Origin: Trachythela sp. YZ-2020
Lineage: Eukaryota; Cnidaria; Anthozoa; Malacalcyonacea; Clavulariidae
Direction of reading: 5' to 3'
NCBI GenBank assembly: GCA_016169945.1
Contig: JADLSH010000293.1
Coordinates: forward strand, 1 to 64,000
DNA length: 64,000 bases
Shown here: piece by piece, positions 35,946 through 47,465 of the stretch
Position numbering within the stretch: position 1 is the first letter of the stretch
Layout of the letters: the number at the start of each line of letters is the position of its first letter
Program-made: the position numbers and the translations under genes
The notes under the pieces: model-generated
The model's input: only the letters and a program-made list of their open reading frames with translations
What the model was told of the DNA's origin: nothing
The model's database searches: none

Positions 35946-37699
35946 ATTATAGCGATGTAAACTTAAAATTGAAAACTTAACTGTTTGAACTGAACGAAAA
36001 ATCCCTTTCAACCGTTCTGCCGCCATTTAACTGCCCAACGAAAAGTGATGTTGATCATGAGCTTATAAAACTCTTTCCAACGCGATCATTCTGATTCAGT
36101 TTCGTTGCAAAGTCTGATATTTTTGTCAAAGATGACAAAATAGTTTAGCATAAAAATCTTAATAGATGCTGCAGCAGAATCAGAGACGAAAGTATAAAAA
36201 TCACATTTTCCCGACAAAATTAAATTATGCATACACCAGTTCACTGGCATACACTGAGGCCATGAGGCATAAACGTTCCTACTACTGTCGCCAAAATGAA
36301 AAAGAAACATAGTCAAGGTCGAAAACACATAACAAGCTCCAATATTTTATATAGCCTTTGAAATATGCAGTTTAAATTGTGTATTTTACGATGGTTATAA
36401 CTTAACTCTGAATGCTATAAAACGTTCACCCAGAAAATACCATTTCAGGGACCCGAAATTTTACAATTTTCTTGCGCCTTCGGCAAGGAGCAGGATCATC
36501 TTAGTTAGAGGTCTGTATGCGTATTGCCTTATTCTGAAACTGACATTTTTTATACGTACGCTATGTTAACTGAGGGTTCGGTAATCACTTGTAAACTAAT
36601 GATTTTGAACATCCGTATAAAATACATTCGGAAATTTCTCATCTGCACCACCCCAATCATCAGGGGTTAGCTACGGCCCTGCCTCCCCTGCAACCTCCAT
36701 AATTCTTTAACGCGAGAAATGGACCATTCAAGATAAATTGATATAATGTGCTTTTAAACTATCTAAAACTCGTTAATTCTATTCAAAATCCACAAGAAAA
36801 AGTGGAAGGAATTTAAATAAATTTTGGAAGGAAATTTTATCAAAAAGAAGGAAATTTTGAGCAGCTGGGAAGGAAATTATTTTTGGACAGTGGAAGCACT
36901 GGTGTTTGCTTATTCAACTTTTCTTGTACATTGTACAAGTTGAATTCAGATCATATAAAACAGATATAGTTTTCATTGATTCATTCTATATTAAGATATC
37001 TTTGATTTTCAATTGCCAACTGGTCCATCGCTTAAAAGTCAGGACATGATTTCTTTCAGTATGAGGCGAAGTGGCTATTTAAAAAGGTACTGTATTTAAT
37101 ACACACTCTGACCACAGCTCTGACACTCATGTCTTGCATGCATCAACCACTCAAATGATACTGACAATAGATTGATTTTATAATAATTTTCTAATCAAAT
37201 TCATTGTTCAAATGCAAAATGTCATCATTGCATGGCATTTTTGGTGTCATACAGTATGAAACAGTCATTTGTCATAGAATAAATCAATCAGATGACAATC
37301 TAGTTTTTATAATACATTTCATAAAGGTTCATACAACTGTTTAATAATATACATGAGTTTAGCAGCACATGTGATAACATCATTGTGTATGTGCCCTATT
37401 GCCTAAAGGCATTGAATGTTACGTGCTGAGCGATTTGATGTGAATTAATAAAAATCGCCCTAATTTACAACTGATTGGGATAAATCCTGTAGGTGTATAT
37501 TAAAAATTGACCTTTGGTCCTTATGTGATCCCCTCAACATGATGAATTATATATTTACTTATTATAGATTATAAATTACATATTGTATAACGAATAAAAT
37601 CACATTGCTCAGCAGGTGACACTTGGGCTGTTTTGTATGGTCTCAGGTACTAGGAACACCTTGTCACAGCAACTCAGTGATGCATTATGCAAGGCAACA
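35946..37699. other. No gene recognised
   Basis: AT-rich, no motif seen. The minus-strand frame at 36086-36328 is uninformative. Confidence 0.4.
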
Positions 37700-37812
37700 T
37701 TAACCCAATAGCTTGCAATGTGCCCAGATGAGCCATACTTTAGTATTTTACTCTGTCTAACGCCAGATATTTTACACGTCAGTGGTAGGGTACTGCCAGT
37801 TAATGGGCTAAA
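37700..37812. repeat. MITE-like repeat (family 'TTAACCCATT'), copy B
   Basis: Starts TTAACCCAATAG, holds TATTTTACTCTGTCTAACGCCAGA and TTTTACACGTCA, and ends TAATGGGCTAAA. It matches the copy that BEL element 2 interrupts. Confidence 0.6.
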
Positions 37813-38791
37813 ACTCAGCTAATTAGAACATGTGTTTACATCCAAGTAATATAGTCTGTGAAAAACTGTGTCATTTTTTGTCAACACCAAGCTGAGCAAT
37901 CTAGATCTGGGTGTTGATACTGATTGGTCCCCTTTTTACTTAGCAGATTCTGATTGGCTGGACTCAAAAGTCAACAAAGTTTTGACCTTGATATTTTGTT
38001 TCCAGTTTCTGCAAACAAACCAGATATACTCGTGTAATTGCTAGTATTAAATTTAACTCCCTTTTGTGTGCTATATGTTCAATCAGCTATCACATTAAAC
38101 CGCAAGATATTGAAAACATCTCTGTATCAAAAGTATAATTATTTGAAGCATTTAGAAACTTTCAACAAATCCAGAGTGTCAGGAAAATGTATTTTGTGTT
38201 TTGAACAGTTGATCAAGTTCCAAAGTTCATTGATTGTTAGGCATAACCGATCAGAATCTGCTAAGTTAAAAGTGAACCAATTACTGTAAATCAACTACCC
38301 AGATCTCGGTAGCTCACCCATGGGTCGACAAGGAATGGCACAAGTGTATACAGTCTGTACACAGTTTACCAGTCTCCTATCTTTTGCTGACACATTATAG
38401 TGAGGTAATCATACTTTCTGCCTTAACGATGTATATATATCATTAAATTAAATTTCAATGGCCATATCTAAATTTCTACTGATTCAAGTATTAACAGAAC
38501 TTTTCCTGTTCAGTAAGACTACTTGTAGCCTTTTCACTACCAAGCTGTTGAATCAACTGCAAAACTGCACAGTTGATTTAGAGTGACCATTTTTGGGATC
38601 TCTAAAGTAAAACCTGCTGAGAATAACTGTTATTCTGGCAGTTTAATTTAATTTACTGTAGTTTCATAGTGAATCCTATTTTCCATTTGAGTCAAATGAA
38701 GATTTTTATTGTATGTTTATTTTGCCGTACAGAATTACAATGGCCATAACAGCTATTTTAAGTCTTTGTTAGAGTATTCCAAAAAGTTTGT
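37813..38791. other. No gene recognised
   Basis: The plus-strand frame at 38038-38289 shows no family signature. Confidence 0.4.
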
Positions 38792-38804
38792 TGACCCATT
38801 AAGC
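38792..38804. repeat. MITE-like repeat copy C, left piece (split by BEL element 2)
   Basis: TGACCCATTAAGC. Together with 45804-45905 it rebuilds a copy of the 37.7-kb repeat. AAGC (38801-38804) is the target duplication. Confidence 0.7.
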
Positions 38805-39017
38805 TGTACCGACCCGTTACTCGGCACACACTCACACATACATAAAATTACGTTTAGTAGAAAAATAATAAAATAAAATACAAAACTTAAACCTATATTC
38901 ACTCGTTGAACGTTCGTTGTTCGTATCTCCTCGTGTTCGTTTTATACTATCTTTATCCCCCCGGTTCTGTCCATCATCTATCCTGCGTACAGGTGGACTC
39001 CTCAAATTCGGGTAACA
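38805..39017 (-). repeat. 3' LTR of BEL element 2
   Basis: On the minus strand it begins TGTTACCCGAATTTG and ends GGTCGGTACA, the TG...CA rule. It matches 45591-45799 nearly base for base. Confidence 0.92.
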
Positions 39018-39029
39018 CTCCCCTAAAAA
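39018..39029 (-). other. Polypurine tract of BEL element 2
   Basis: Minus strand TTTTTAGGGGAG directly precedes the 3' LTR, where plus-strand synthesis is primed. Confidence 0.75.
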
Positions 39030-39127
39030 TATGAATGTTTTCTTGAATATTTTTATATTTTTACCCTATAAACTTCAACTTTAACTAACTGTTCGAATGT
39101 TCACAACCTCAATATTATCAGTCATAC

Positions 39128-39427
39128 TCATTTCATTGTCTTGTTGTGAAAAATAGCTAATCTTTTGTTTAGCATCTTTCGCAGCTTGTCTTGGTGGTCT
39201 CTCCCGTTTCTCTTCAATTTATTGTGTTGGAATTCCCGGTTCCTCAACTTCTCTGGTTCGTAGTTCCAGAGGCCAACTGATTGAATGGGTCGTTCAATTT
39301 CGTGACCCTTATGCAAAAGAACAACTCCCCGCACAACCCCGACCTTTCCAACGATACGTCGCAATACTTTGTCTTTCTTCCAAAGTCCACGGTTCTTTTC
39401 CTTCCCGAGTACTATAGTTGCCATCAC
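39128..39427 (-). pseudogene. BEL pol C-terminal (post-integrase) domain, element 2
   Basis: The frame contains [21 protein letters not shown], the conserved end of the domain after integrase. It is one frame away from the integrase ORF that ends at 39309, showing a frameshift near 39410-39425. Confidence 0.75.
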
Positions 39428-40542
39428 CTTTGACTATGCGGTGTGACTCCATGAGACTGTGGATGTATTCCTTGTGCCAACGATTCCATGCGTGCTGTCT
39501 GGCAGCGTTGAGACGTTTCTGCATCTTTGTATCTGCGCTTTCGTCTTGATATCGGTCTTCTAAAATATACGAATCATCACCCCATAAAATGGTATTAAGC
39601 GTCAGAACTTGTGGCTCTCCTCCGTCACTTTCGATGTAGGTTACAGGGCGGTTATTAAGATGGCGTTCAATGTCCATCACTACTGCACTTCGCTGTTCGT
39701 ACGTAAGATGAGTCTTCCCTAGTGTCTTATACAGCGTCCTCTTTACTTCTTTTATGATTCTTTCGTACATTCCTCCCCACCAAGGGGATTTTGCTAAATT
39801 AAATTGCCATGTTATTCTTTGCTTGGCCAGGAAATCTTGTAGCACTTCACTCTCTCTGGTCTTCTTTATCCACTGGGCAGTAGTTTTGAAGACGGCTGCG
39901 TTGTCCGATACAATGCGTTGTGGTCTCGTCTTTCGACTTATAAAAGCGTGTAACTTGTCTTGGAATTCGTCTGCCGTTTGAGACTTCGTAACTTCGAGAT
40001 GAACAGCTCGCGTGACTGAGCAAGTGAAAACGCTTTCCCTTCGACGCTTTCCCTTCTTTATTCTTGTCGACCATGTAAACCAGCGGCCTGACGAAATCGA
40101 CACCAGTGGTTTCAAAAGGCTTACTCACTTCCGTACGAAATTGCGGTAATGGTGATGTGTCGGTCTTACTGTATGGTTTCGTTGAGAACACTTTACATGT
40201 ATGGCAGTCATTTATCGCTTTCTTTACTAATGATCGCGAATGGGGAATCCACCATTCCTCTCGAATAGCACCCATTGTACCAGCTACTCCCAAATGCAAT
40301 GTCTGTTCGTGAATGTGACGAATAAGTTTCTCGACAAACAATCCGTTTTCCAGATAAATTGGTGAATAACCTCGAATTCCTCCAACACATTTTAGAATCA
40401 TTGTTTTCTCGTGTATCTCTAGTCTCCAACCGCTACTCTCTGTATCTTCAGGAATGTTTCGTCGTACTTTCATAGTCCAGATGTCTCTGGAGCGTATTAT
40501 CTCGTCGGTAGTTAATGGACCGTGTTTCTTCTCTGTTCTCAT
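39309..40542 (-). pseudogene. BEL integrase (element 2)
   Basis: The upstream frame (40542-39847) carries the HHCC finger: LIRHIHEQTLHLG with two His and INDCHTCK with two Cys. It then enters the catalytic core with TGVDFVRPL (first Asp). A frameshift near 40060 moves to the frame 40115-39309, which has [25 protein letters not shown] (second Asp) and [16 protein letters not shown] (Glu). All DDE residues are therefore present but split over two frames. After the core, [12 protein letters not shown] starts the C-terminal domain. This is the part that BEL element 1 lacks. Confidence 0.88.
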
Positions 40543-40570
40543 CTTCTTGGCTCGACTGTTATGGACAATT

Positions 40571-41701
40571 TCATAATGCCCAAGCGGTAATTCTTAGAGT
40601 GTTCCAATAAGGTTTACGCTTTAACAAGAGATCCCATTCGTCTGGTTGGTTTTCATCCGTAAATGCAACTATTTCCTTGATCGGTTTCTCTTCATTTGTC
40701 ACTGATGACGTGTGCTGCAACTTCGGCTGGGGAGGCCAATCAAGTTTGTTTGGCAGCCATTCCGGACCATCGTAGCAACCTTTACTTTCCATTTGTCTGA
40801 GCGTAGCTCCTCGACTTCCCGCGTCTGCGACATTCTTTCCTGACGGCACGTACTTCCATTGAATGCCAATTTCCTCCGTTATTTCGGCAATCTTTCTCAC
40901 TCTGTTTGCAACAAACACCTTCCAAGCTTTCCCGGGACTTGAAATCCAGTAAAGCGCGACCAGGTTGCCCATCCAGACGGTAATTGATCTGATGCGTAGT
41001 CTCTTTAAAGCATTGACAAGATTTCTCGCCATATTCGCTGCCATCTGGCCACTTATCAATTCCAACCGTGCGATCGATGTGTTGCGCTTAGAGATCCGGG
41101 ATTTTGACGTAAGAAACCCTTTCACTGTTCCCGTATCGTGTTCAACAACGGCGATGGTCATCGCGGAACAAGCCAAATTGCTCGCGTCAGCAAAGAGATG
41201 GAAGTGAACGGCCTTCACTTTCCTGCATTCTCGAATCACACTCCTCGGTATTCGTACGTTGCGAAGTTGTCTAGTCCATTTTAACCAATCTTTGGCTAGT
41301 AACGTAGACACTTCTGAATCCCAGCTCCGATTTTCATCACACGCTTCACGATAGATGCGTTTACCTTCCACTACCGTTGGGGATATAATTCCAAGCGGAT
41401 CGTAAATTCCTGCCAAATAACTCAAGATTGATTTCTTCGTAACTCGCTGTCCGTTATCTCTCTCAGGAACTTGGATCTCCAGTACGTCATCTCGTTCATG
41501 CCATGTCAAACCCAATATCTTTCCAGGATTGGGCATGTCCGCACTCTCAAGAGACTGAACATTCGACTCCCATTTATGTACAGGAAACTTCCCCTCCTCC
41601 ATAATGGTCGTTGCCTCGTGCTTAAATTCCTTCAATTCTTCAACACTGTCCCCGGTCTTCATTAAGTTATCGACATAGGTGTTCTCTTTAAGTGTCTGAA
41701 G
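40571..41701 (-). pseudogene. BEL RT end and RNase H (element 2)
   Basis: Directly after the LINE insertion the frame reads [16 protein letters not shown], which contains the RT active-site box in the YVDN form. The Pao connection [15 protein letters not shown] and RNase H follow ([12 protein letters not shown] first Asp; [12 protein letters not shown]lu; [12 protein letters not shown]). In the last motif the usual W-[ST]-D-S has become WMGN, so the second catalytic Asp is lost. In element 1 the same place reads [16 protein letters not shown] closes RNase H. Confidence 0.88.
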
Positions 41702-41706
41702 AGTGT

Positions 41707-42954
41707 AGTAGTAGTAAAACTTTATTTAAACACGCTGACCATATCCACCTGAGCTGTACATGTTTTCCACAAGGGGCGTGTACAAAAATACAAAAATATA
41801 TAAAGAACTATTTGATACTAGAAAGCTATTTACAAAGACCTAAATTAACCAAAGGAATATTATCTATTTACAAAATATGTTATGTTAGTTTCCAATATCG
41901 AAGGTGTGAGTGGCAATTTTATTCTTAAAACAAGGAAGATATTTGCTTTCCATTATTTCTTCTACATGAAACTTGTTTTCATGCTATTTGTGCGAGGTTG
42001 TGGTGAACAGAGGGAACTTGATATGCCACGAAGTTCATAGTTTGTTATCTCATTTTTATGGGTGAAAAGATCAGTTAGTGATTTGGGCCCCATTTTATTT
42101 AGTAGCTTAAACATAATGCGGTTAAAGCAATCGAGTGATCTGTATCATTGTTCATATTCATTATAATCCGTGCAGATCTATTGTGGAGGTTTTGGAGCCT
42201 TTTAGATTGTGTTTCCCCAAAAACATCCCATACTTCACAGCAATAATTCAAGTATGGTCGAACGATAGAATTATATACTGAAAGTAGTGTATCTTTGTCA
42301 GTAAATTCCCTAAGACGACGCATTGCTGATATTCTAGCAGTGATTTTCTTACAAATGTTTTCAGTATTACCCTTCCAAGAAAGATGCTGATCAACTTTTA
42401 CTCCAAGGGTTTTACATTCATGCACTTGTTTAATTGATTTATTATCTATCACAATATTGGGTTGGGCATGTGAAATATTTTCTATCATCGACTACGATCC
42501 AATTAATATGTATTCTGTTTTTGCAGCATTAAGGCTTAAGGCTGATTTCCATTCAGTGCAAAATGTGGGGTCCGTTCCAGTCGAGGGCTCATAATTCAAA
42601 AGAAAACGATCGCAAAAAGTCGATCGCGCGACATTTTGCACTGAATGGAAGTCAGCCTTTAGCTTATTTGCAATTAACCATTGCTTAAGGCGTTCCAAAT
42701 CCGAATTCATTGCATTTTCAAGATCAACAATTGATTTTCCGGTAGCCGTCAAGTTTGTGTCATCAGCAAATAGTCGAGGTTTTGTTTGACTCAAACATCG
42801 AGGTAGATCATTCATATATAGTAGAAAGAGTAAAGGCCTTAAAATAGAACCTTGGGGCACCCCACATTGATTACCCTTTTTGACGAGATGATTACCCATT
42901 TACTTGGCATTCTTGGTTGCGATTTGTGAGGTATGATTTTAACAGGGAAAGACC
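41707..42954 (-). mobile_element. LINE E: 5'-truncated CR1-like LINE inserted in BEL element 2
   Basis: The insertion is exact: ACACT (minus strand) is duplicated at 42955-42959 and 41702-41706, and deleting the LINE joins the BEL RT frame at [11 protein letters not shown]. Coding parts on the minus strand are LKSYLTNRNQ at the 5' end, GVPQGSILRPLLFLLYMNDL, FADDTN, then LNAAKTEYILIGS (42899-42492) and HECKTLGVKVDQHLSWKG to WDVFGE (42488-42099). The 3' end has AAATAAAGTTTTACTACT with a short (ACT)n tail. The RT motif set is intact, but the copy lacks its endonuclease. Confidence 0.9.
42539..42658. mobile_element. 120-bp MITE with TTA target duplication inside LINE E
   Basis: The ends AGGCTGATTTCCATTCAGTG and its inverted partner share 27 of 28 positions and extend to CAAAATGT. 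Flanks are TTA (42536-42538) and TTA (42659-42661). Three-base TWA duplications are typical of PIF/Harbinger-type MITEs; assignment is inference. Because the MITE plus one TSD is 123 bp, it adds 41 codons to the LINE frame without breaking it. Confidence 0.85.
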
Positions 42955-42959
42955 AGTGT

Positions 42960-43692
42960 CCGTATACTGCTCTGGTGGCTGACCGTTATAATGGTGTTGC
43001 AAAGTGCCTCCAAGAAGAAAGGTGCTCGCTTCCGCGCCAAATGGTATTCTGGTGAATCTGAACTGTTCTTCCGTCCCGTCTAATAATTCGAACACGAATC
43101 GAAAGGCATCTCTATCTTCTGGTTTCAAACCGACTTGAAGGAATGCCTGTTGAGTGTCTCCGATCAGCAGATTTGGAGCCATTCGAGCTCTTATCACTAT
43201 GTTCCACAGTAACGGTTGTAGCGGAGGACCCTTGTACATGCACTCATTAATACTTCGTGGCAGTGGGTTTGGTTTAGCGCTTGCGTCAAACATCATTCGA
43301 ACCTTTGTCGTTGTGGCAGATGATTTAACCACTGCCTTATGTGGCATATAGAATACGCGACTTCCAGTTGGTTTCTCCGGTATTTTCTCGATAATTCCTT
43401 TCTCGAGCTGTTCGGATACAATATTCTGGTATTCTGCTTTCAGACTGAGATCTTGGTTGAGTTTCTTTGTAACCGAACACAGTCCTTTCTTGCTCTGTGT
43501 CTCATTTATCTCTGTAAATTGAGCACCTGGTATCCATGGAACATTGACTTGGTACCGTCCTTCACTCTTTCGAACAATGGTCTCGTTGAATTCAGCATAA
43601 ACATCCGATTGGTCATCTTCTCCCCGGTCTTCCACCTCAAGAACATCTAGACTATACAACATCTGGTAGTCACTCACGTCCCTGCAATACAT
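42960..43692 (-). pseudogene. BEL reverse transcriptase, N-terminal part (element 2)
   Basis: The minus-strand frame encodes GIIEKIPEKPTGSRVFYMPH, VRMMFDASAKPNP (typical RT motif), INECMYKGPPLQPLL and LIGDTQQAFLQVGLKPEDRD, where the usual ADIxxAF has GDTQQAF with the Asp kept. FRFTRIPFGAEASTFLL follows. It breaks at PPEQYTDT where LINE E begins. Confidence 0.88.
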
Positions 43693-44015
43693 GCACTCAT
43701 CATTGGGAAGATCTCCACCATGTATGATCCAACCAAATGTTGTACCCTCGACGACTGGCTCTCCCAGTTTTTCCTTGTAGATCCCTCAGTTTTAATTCGA
43801 GAGAATATGTTATCTCCAATTATGAGATGTATTGGGTATTGACGATCAAGCTGCATGTAGAACCTTTTTTCACTAGTGTTATCAAATTCCTGCTTCCATT
43901 TGTTCATGTCCGGTCGCTTAATAGTGGTGAGGTTGGGCATTTTGGTCCCAGTGACTTGAATTTCCTCCATCGCAGGTCCATCGAGTGAGACTATTTCAAC
44001 ATTGAAAATAGGCAT
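43674..44015 (-). pseudogene. BEL aspartic protease end (element 2)
   Basis: The frame encodes LTTIKRPDMNKWKQEF and YPIHLIIGDNIFSRIK, corresponding to the C-terminal half of BEL proteases (the IGxD motif). The upstream active-site half is in shifted frames between about 44020 and 44300 and is not clearly readable. Confidence 0.65.
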
Positions 44016-44339
44016 GGACTGTCTCTTCGATCCACTGACAGTGACGATATGACGTGTTTCATGGTGTTAGGGGGATAATTTCTATGCCCACAATGTCACG
44101 CCTTGTATATTCACAGGAATTATGGATGGTAATGTGGTATCTGAAAGGATATACCCAGTTAGGATGGCACCGTTTTCCCCTTCACATAAACTTGTATGGT
44201 GTTTCCCTTTGCATTTGAAACAACTCCCCGGTGGCAATTACTTGTTCGATGGCCAGGTTGACTACGATTATAGCATAATTTGTTGTTCGCAAAGAACTTC
44301 GGCGACTATCTAAATCCTTAACATCCACCCAACTGTCCG

Positions 44340-45511
44340 AGTAGTGCTCGCCTTTGCAAAAGACACATTTAGGGCTCTTCGGTTTTCCTCCACTGACTTT
44401 TCCAGCAAATCAGTTCCGTTCTCTTTTGGAAGACTCTTCGTTGTGCCTCAAATCACTCATGGTCTTGTTTCTTAGCAACCATTTTGCAAGTTGTCAAGCA
44501 AATTCTTCAAACTCCAGTCCTCCCATTTCTCGTCAGTTCGCACCAGGTCAGGTTCAATATGCGGGAGCTTGTTTAAAGTTGTCATCGTGAAGGCTCTTAG
44601 CGGCTCATCCTCTCCCAAAGTTTGCAGAGCGACAAAACTTTTGCTTAACTTCTCGTAGAATTCTTGTACCTTCGTATAGTTAGTTCTCTTCAACGAACTA
44701 GCCCGATAATCTCCTCCCCAACTTGCTTGGTCTGTCCGTATTCTGCTTTAAGTCTTTTCCATGCTGTTTCATATCCCTCGGTACTTGGTTTTAGATTTGC
44801 CAACGGGTCTCTCACCTTGTGGTTCACTAGTTCAAGCAAATATCCGAATTTCTCCTCATCTGAAATATGTTGTTTGTCGATTTGTGTTAGAAAATGTTTT
44901 CGAAACGAATCCAGTCCACAACAGTTCCCTTAAAAGGGGTATTTTCAACTTTGGTAATTTTGCACTCGTGGATTTTGCTTCCCTTTCAAGCTCCATACGT
45001 TTCTCGGTAATTTTCAACTCTGCTTGGAGTTTTTCTTGCCATAATTTTCGTTCCCGTTCATGTCTCTCTAAAATCATCCTCTCCTCTAGTTGTTAACAGT
45101 TTAGTCTCCCACTTTCGTCGTTCCTATTTTTCCTGCGTTTGACGCTCCCTTGCCTCTAAAAAGTCAGTAAGTCTTTCCTTATGTTGTAATAACCCTGAGT
45201 ATTTAGCATTGTCCTTTCCCATTGACGCACAGTTTATCGATTTTAAACTCTTCTAGCTGTGAAATAAGCTCCGAAAGTTTGTTCGTAATCTTGGATGCTT
45301 GTTTAACCGTTGTTTTAATTTCCTTATCATCGTTCGCTCGAAGCAGCTCGTCTGCCCCCTCCAAATAGTACTCTAGCTTCGAAATTTCCTTTTGTATTGC
45401 AGTTTCCGTACGTTCGGTATCTTCTACTAAATTATCTACTTGTTCGTTGCCTTCGTCTACCATTATATTCGCTGTATTTGACTTAATTCGAGATTGAAAA
45501 TGATAAACCAA
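44340..45511 (-). pseudogene. BEL gag (element 2)
   Basis: The gag start is at 45511 or at an internal Met. The first 100 residues form an acidic, helical segment (LEYYLEGADELLRAND). A coiled, charged segment with RHERERKLWQEKLQAEL follows (45077 onward), then AKLPKLKIPLL, the capsid start in this family. The capsid goes on across three frames (EEKFGYLLELVNHKVRDPLA, TEGYETAWKRLKAEYGQ) down to 44472, and the CCHC region lies in broken frames near 44200-44400. At least three frameshifts. Confidence 0.8.
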
Positions 45512-45575
45512 AATGGCGCCAAAATATATACGTACTTCCCTGTCGATTTCGTTCGTTTTTCTTCCTAAATATCCT

Positions 45576-45588
45576 GGTCACGGCACCA
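45576..45588 (-). other. Primer-binding site of BEL element 2
   Basis: Minus strand TGGTGCCGTGACC starts two bases after the 5' LTR and ends tRNA binding with the complement of CCA. This PBS string is common in BEL elements. The tRNA was not identified. Confidence 0.8.
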
Positions 45589-45590
45589 AA

Positions 45591-45799
45591 TGTACCGACC
45601 AGTTACTCGGCACACACTCACACATACATAAAATTATGTTTAATAGAAAATAATAAAATAAAATACAAAATTTAAACCTATATTCACTCGTTGAACGTTC
45701 GTTGTTCGTATCTCCTCGTGTTCGTTTATACTATCTATATCCCCCCGGTTCTGTCCATCATCTAGCCTGCGCACAGGTGGACTCCTCAAATTCGGGTCA
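45591..45799 (-). repeat. 5' LTR of BEL element 2
   Basis: Minus strand starts TGACCCGAATTTG and ends GGTCGGTACA. It is two bases shorter at its start than the 3' LTR. Confidence 0.92.
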
Positions 45800-45803
45800 A
45801 AGC

Positions 45804-45905
45804 TGCAATGCGCCTTATTGTACCCTACTTTATAATTTTACTCTGTTTAATGCCAGACAGTTTTACTCGTCAAGGGGAAATTGTTTAATTTAATCAATGG
45901 GGTAA
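45804..45905. repeat. MITE-like repeat copy C, right piece
   Basis: Continues the 38792-38804 piece: GCAATGCGCC, ATTTTACTCTGTTTAATGCC, TTTTACTCGTCAAGGGG and AATGGGGTAA. It matches copy B at 37.7 kb. Confidence 0.65.
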
Positions 45906-46934
45906 TATCAGGAGACCTATTTTGCTTGTAAAATTATTTTTATAGTATCTGTTATTTATAGCAAATACTATTTAAAAAAAATGAAATTTCATTAAGTATA
46001 AGAACATCTAGATTCATGCAATATATTGTGTAAATAATATATTTTCAATTTTGCAGTTAGTGAAAAAGACGCTGGTCAAGGTTATTGTGGGCCACTGGAA
46101 TTATCAAAGAAATACTGATACCCTTCCTCCTACTGTATGGATTGGCAAAGAAATAGTGGTAATCAATTTCAGTTTGGAGATATAATCGATGTTGTGATTT
46201 GTCAGCTTGCAACAAGGTACCCAAAGATCACAGTAAGAACATCTATATTTTCCTGTTTTAAAGACATTTTATATATATTTGGCAAGAATGAGTCTCCAAA
46301 TGTAGACCGGTGTGAACTGCATTATATTTGATTGATCGTTATGATAAGCAATAGATCAAGAAATACCAAGAGTGCACAAGCGGAGTTGGCTGTCACAAAT
46401 CCTCTTTTAGCCGTACAGAATGCTTTTGCAGTATACTATCACATACAGTACAGCACCCTAACACCGTAGCATGTGCAGTACATGTACATATATTGCAATC
46501 ATGCAATCATTGTTTTGTCTATCCAAGCCAAAGGCATTGTCTTCTAAATACAGTAACAGTATTATTTGTGACTGTCAATGCAACCTTTGTACTCTTCCTT
46601 GTGTGATCCAAGCTTCTTATTAATGGTTTGGTCTAGACTTTGCTTAAATAAATTCCAAATATATTTGGGACCGTACCAAAACTTTGCAACTTTACAAGTC
46701 TGAATTTGTCCCGGCCCATGTACATGTAAATGTAGTCTTTACTCTTTAGTTTTATTATTATAAGTAGTAATATTAAATGTAAAGAGAACAGAAAGCTAAC
46801 ATTGAACTCAAAGTAGCAATGAATCTTAGATTGTTAGCCAAATTTGTTTATACATGTAGTTTGTATCAACTTTAAAATATGGAAATACATGATTTTTACC
46901 AAATTGGAAATATTGATTCAGTATTTTTGTGTTC
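45906..46934. other. No gene recognised
   Basis: A frame at 46137-46331 follows a TTTTGCAG acceptor-like site near 46050, but it has no recognisable family and I do not call an exon. Confidence 0.4.
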
Positions 46935-47465
46935 CAGTATAATGTAGATTTGACCTATTTTATAATAGGTTAAATCTACGTCTTAAGTTTTTACCTATTT
47001 TTTTAGTTGAAGCAACTGTGTGTAACCAATGAAAATGGGTTATCTTAGACTCATGGCCTTAACCGTTATTTATCGGTTGTTATAACTAATAATTATAGGT
47101 TGAACCTGTATTGACCAAATCTTATTGGTTAAATCAACAAAATATTATTTGTTAAATTGATCAAATATTTATTGGTCTAAACGACCTATATATTTTAGGT
47201 AAAAACTACCCATGTTTCTTATTTGGTTTAACCCAAAGAAATGGGTTGTAATGACATATTTGTAATTTGTCAAAATAACCATTTAATTATTTGTTAAAAT
47301 AACCAATATATTATACGTTAAAGTAACTACTTGGAATGGTTTGTTTTAACCTATTTAATTTTAGTTATTTCAACCGATTTAAATAACCTATTTCAGTTGG
47401 TGTAGTTGTCCTAGACCAACTGAAACAACCTATTTTATGGTTGTTTTAACCTATCAGTTTTTACA
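46935..47465. repeat. Array of about 20 short AACC/GGTT hairpins
   Basis: AACC and GGTT words alternate every 10-20 bases with AT-rich loops (for example AACCGTTATTTATCGGTT and GACCTATTTTATAATAGGTT). The left end is a longer palindrome, GTAGATTTGACC...AATAGGTTAAATCTAC. The array ends near TTTTTACAGTGC. No open frame or known element fits. Confidence 0.75.

Larger units (their letters stand above)
38805..45799 (-). mobile_element. BEL/Pao LTR retrotransposon 2, both LTRs present
   Basis: The 6,995-bp element lies on the minus strand between AAGC target duplications (38801-38804 and 45800-45803). LTRs, primer-binding site and polypurine tract are all recognisable. Order on the minus strand: 5' LTR, PBS, gag, protease, RT, [LINE insertion 41707-42954], RT end and RNase H, integrase, C-terminal domain, PPT, 3' LTR. 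The two LTRs differ by about 7 substitutions and 3 small indels over some 210 bp by eye, so it is moderately old. Frameshifts in gag, protease and integrase and the LINE insertion make it non-functional. Confidence 0.92.

Noticed and set aside
46040..46230. Possible host exon after TTTTGCAG
   Set aside because: The readable segments are in different frames with an internal stop, no donor fits, and no protein family was recognised.
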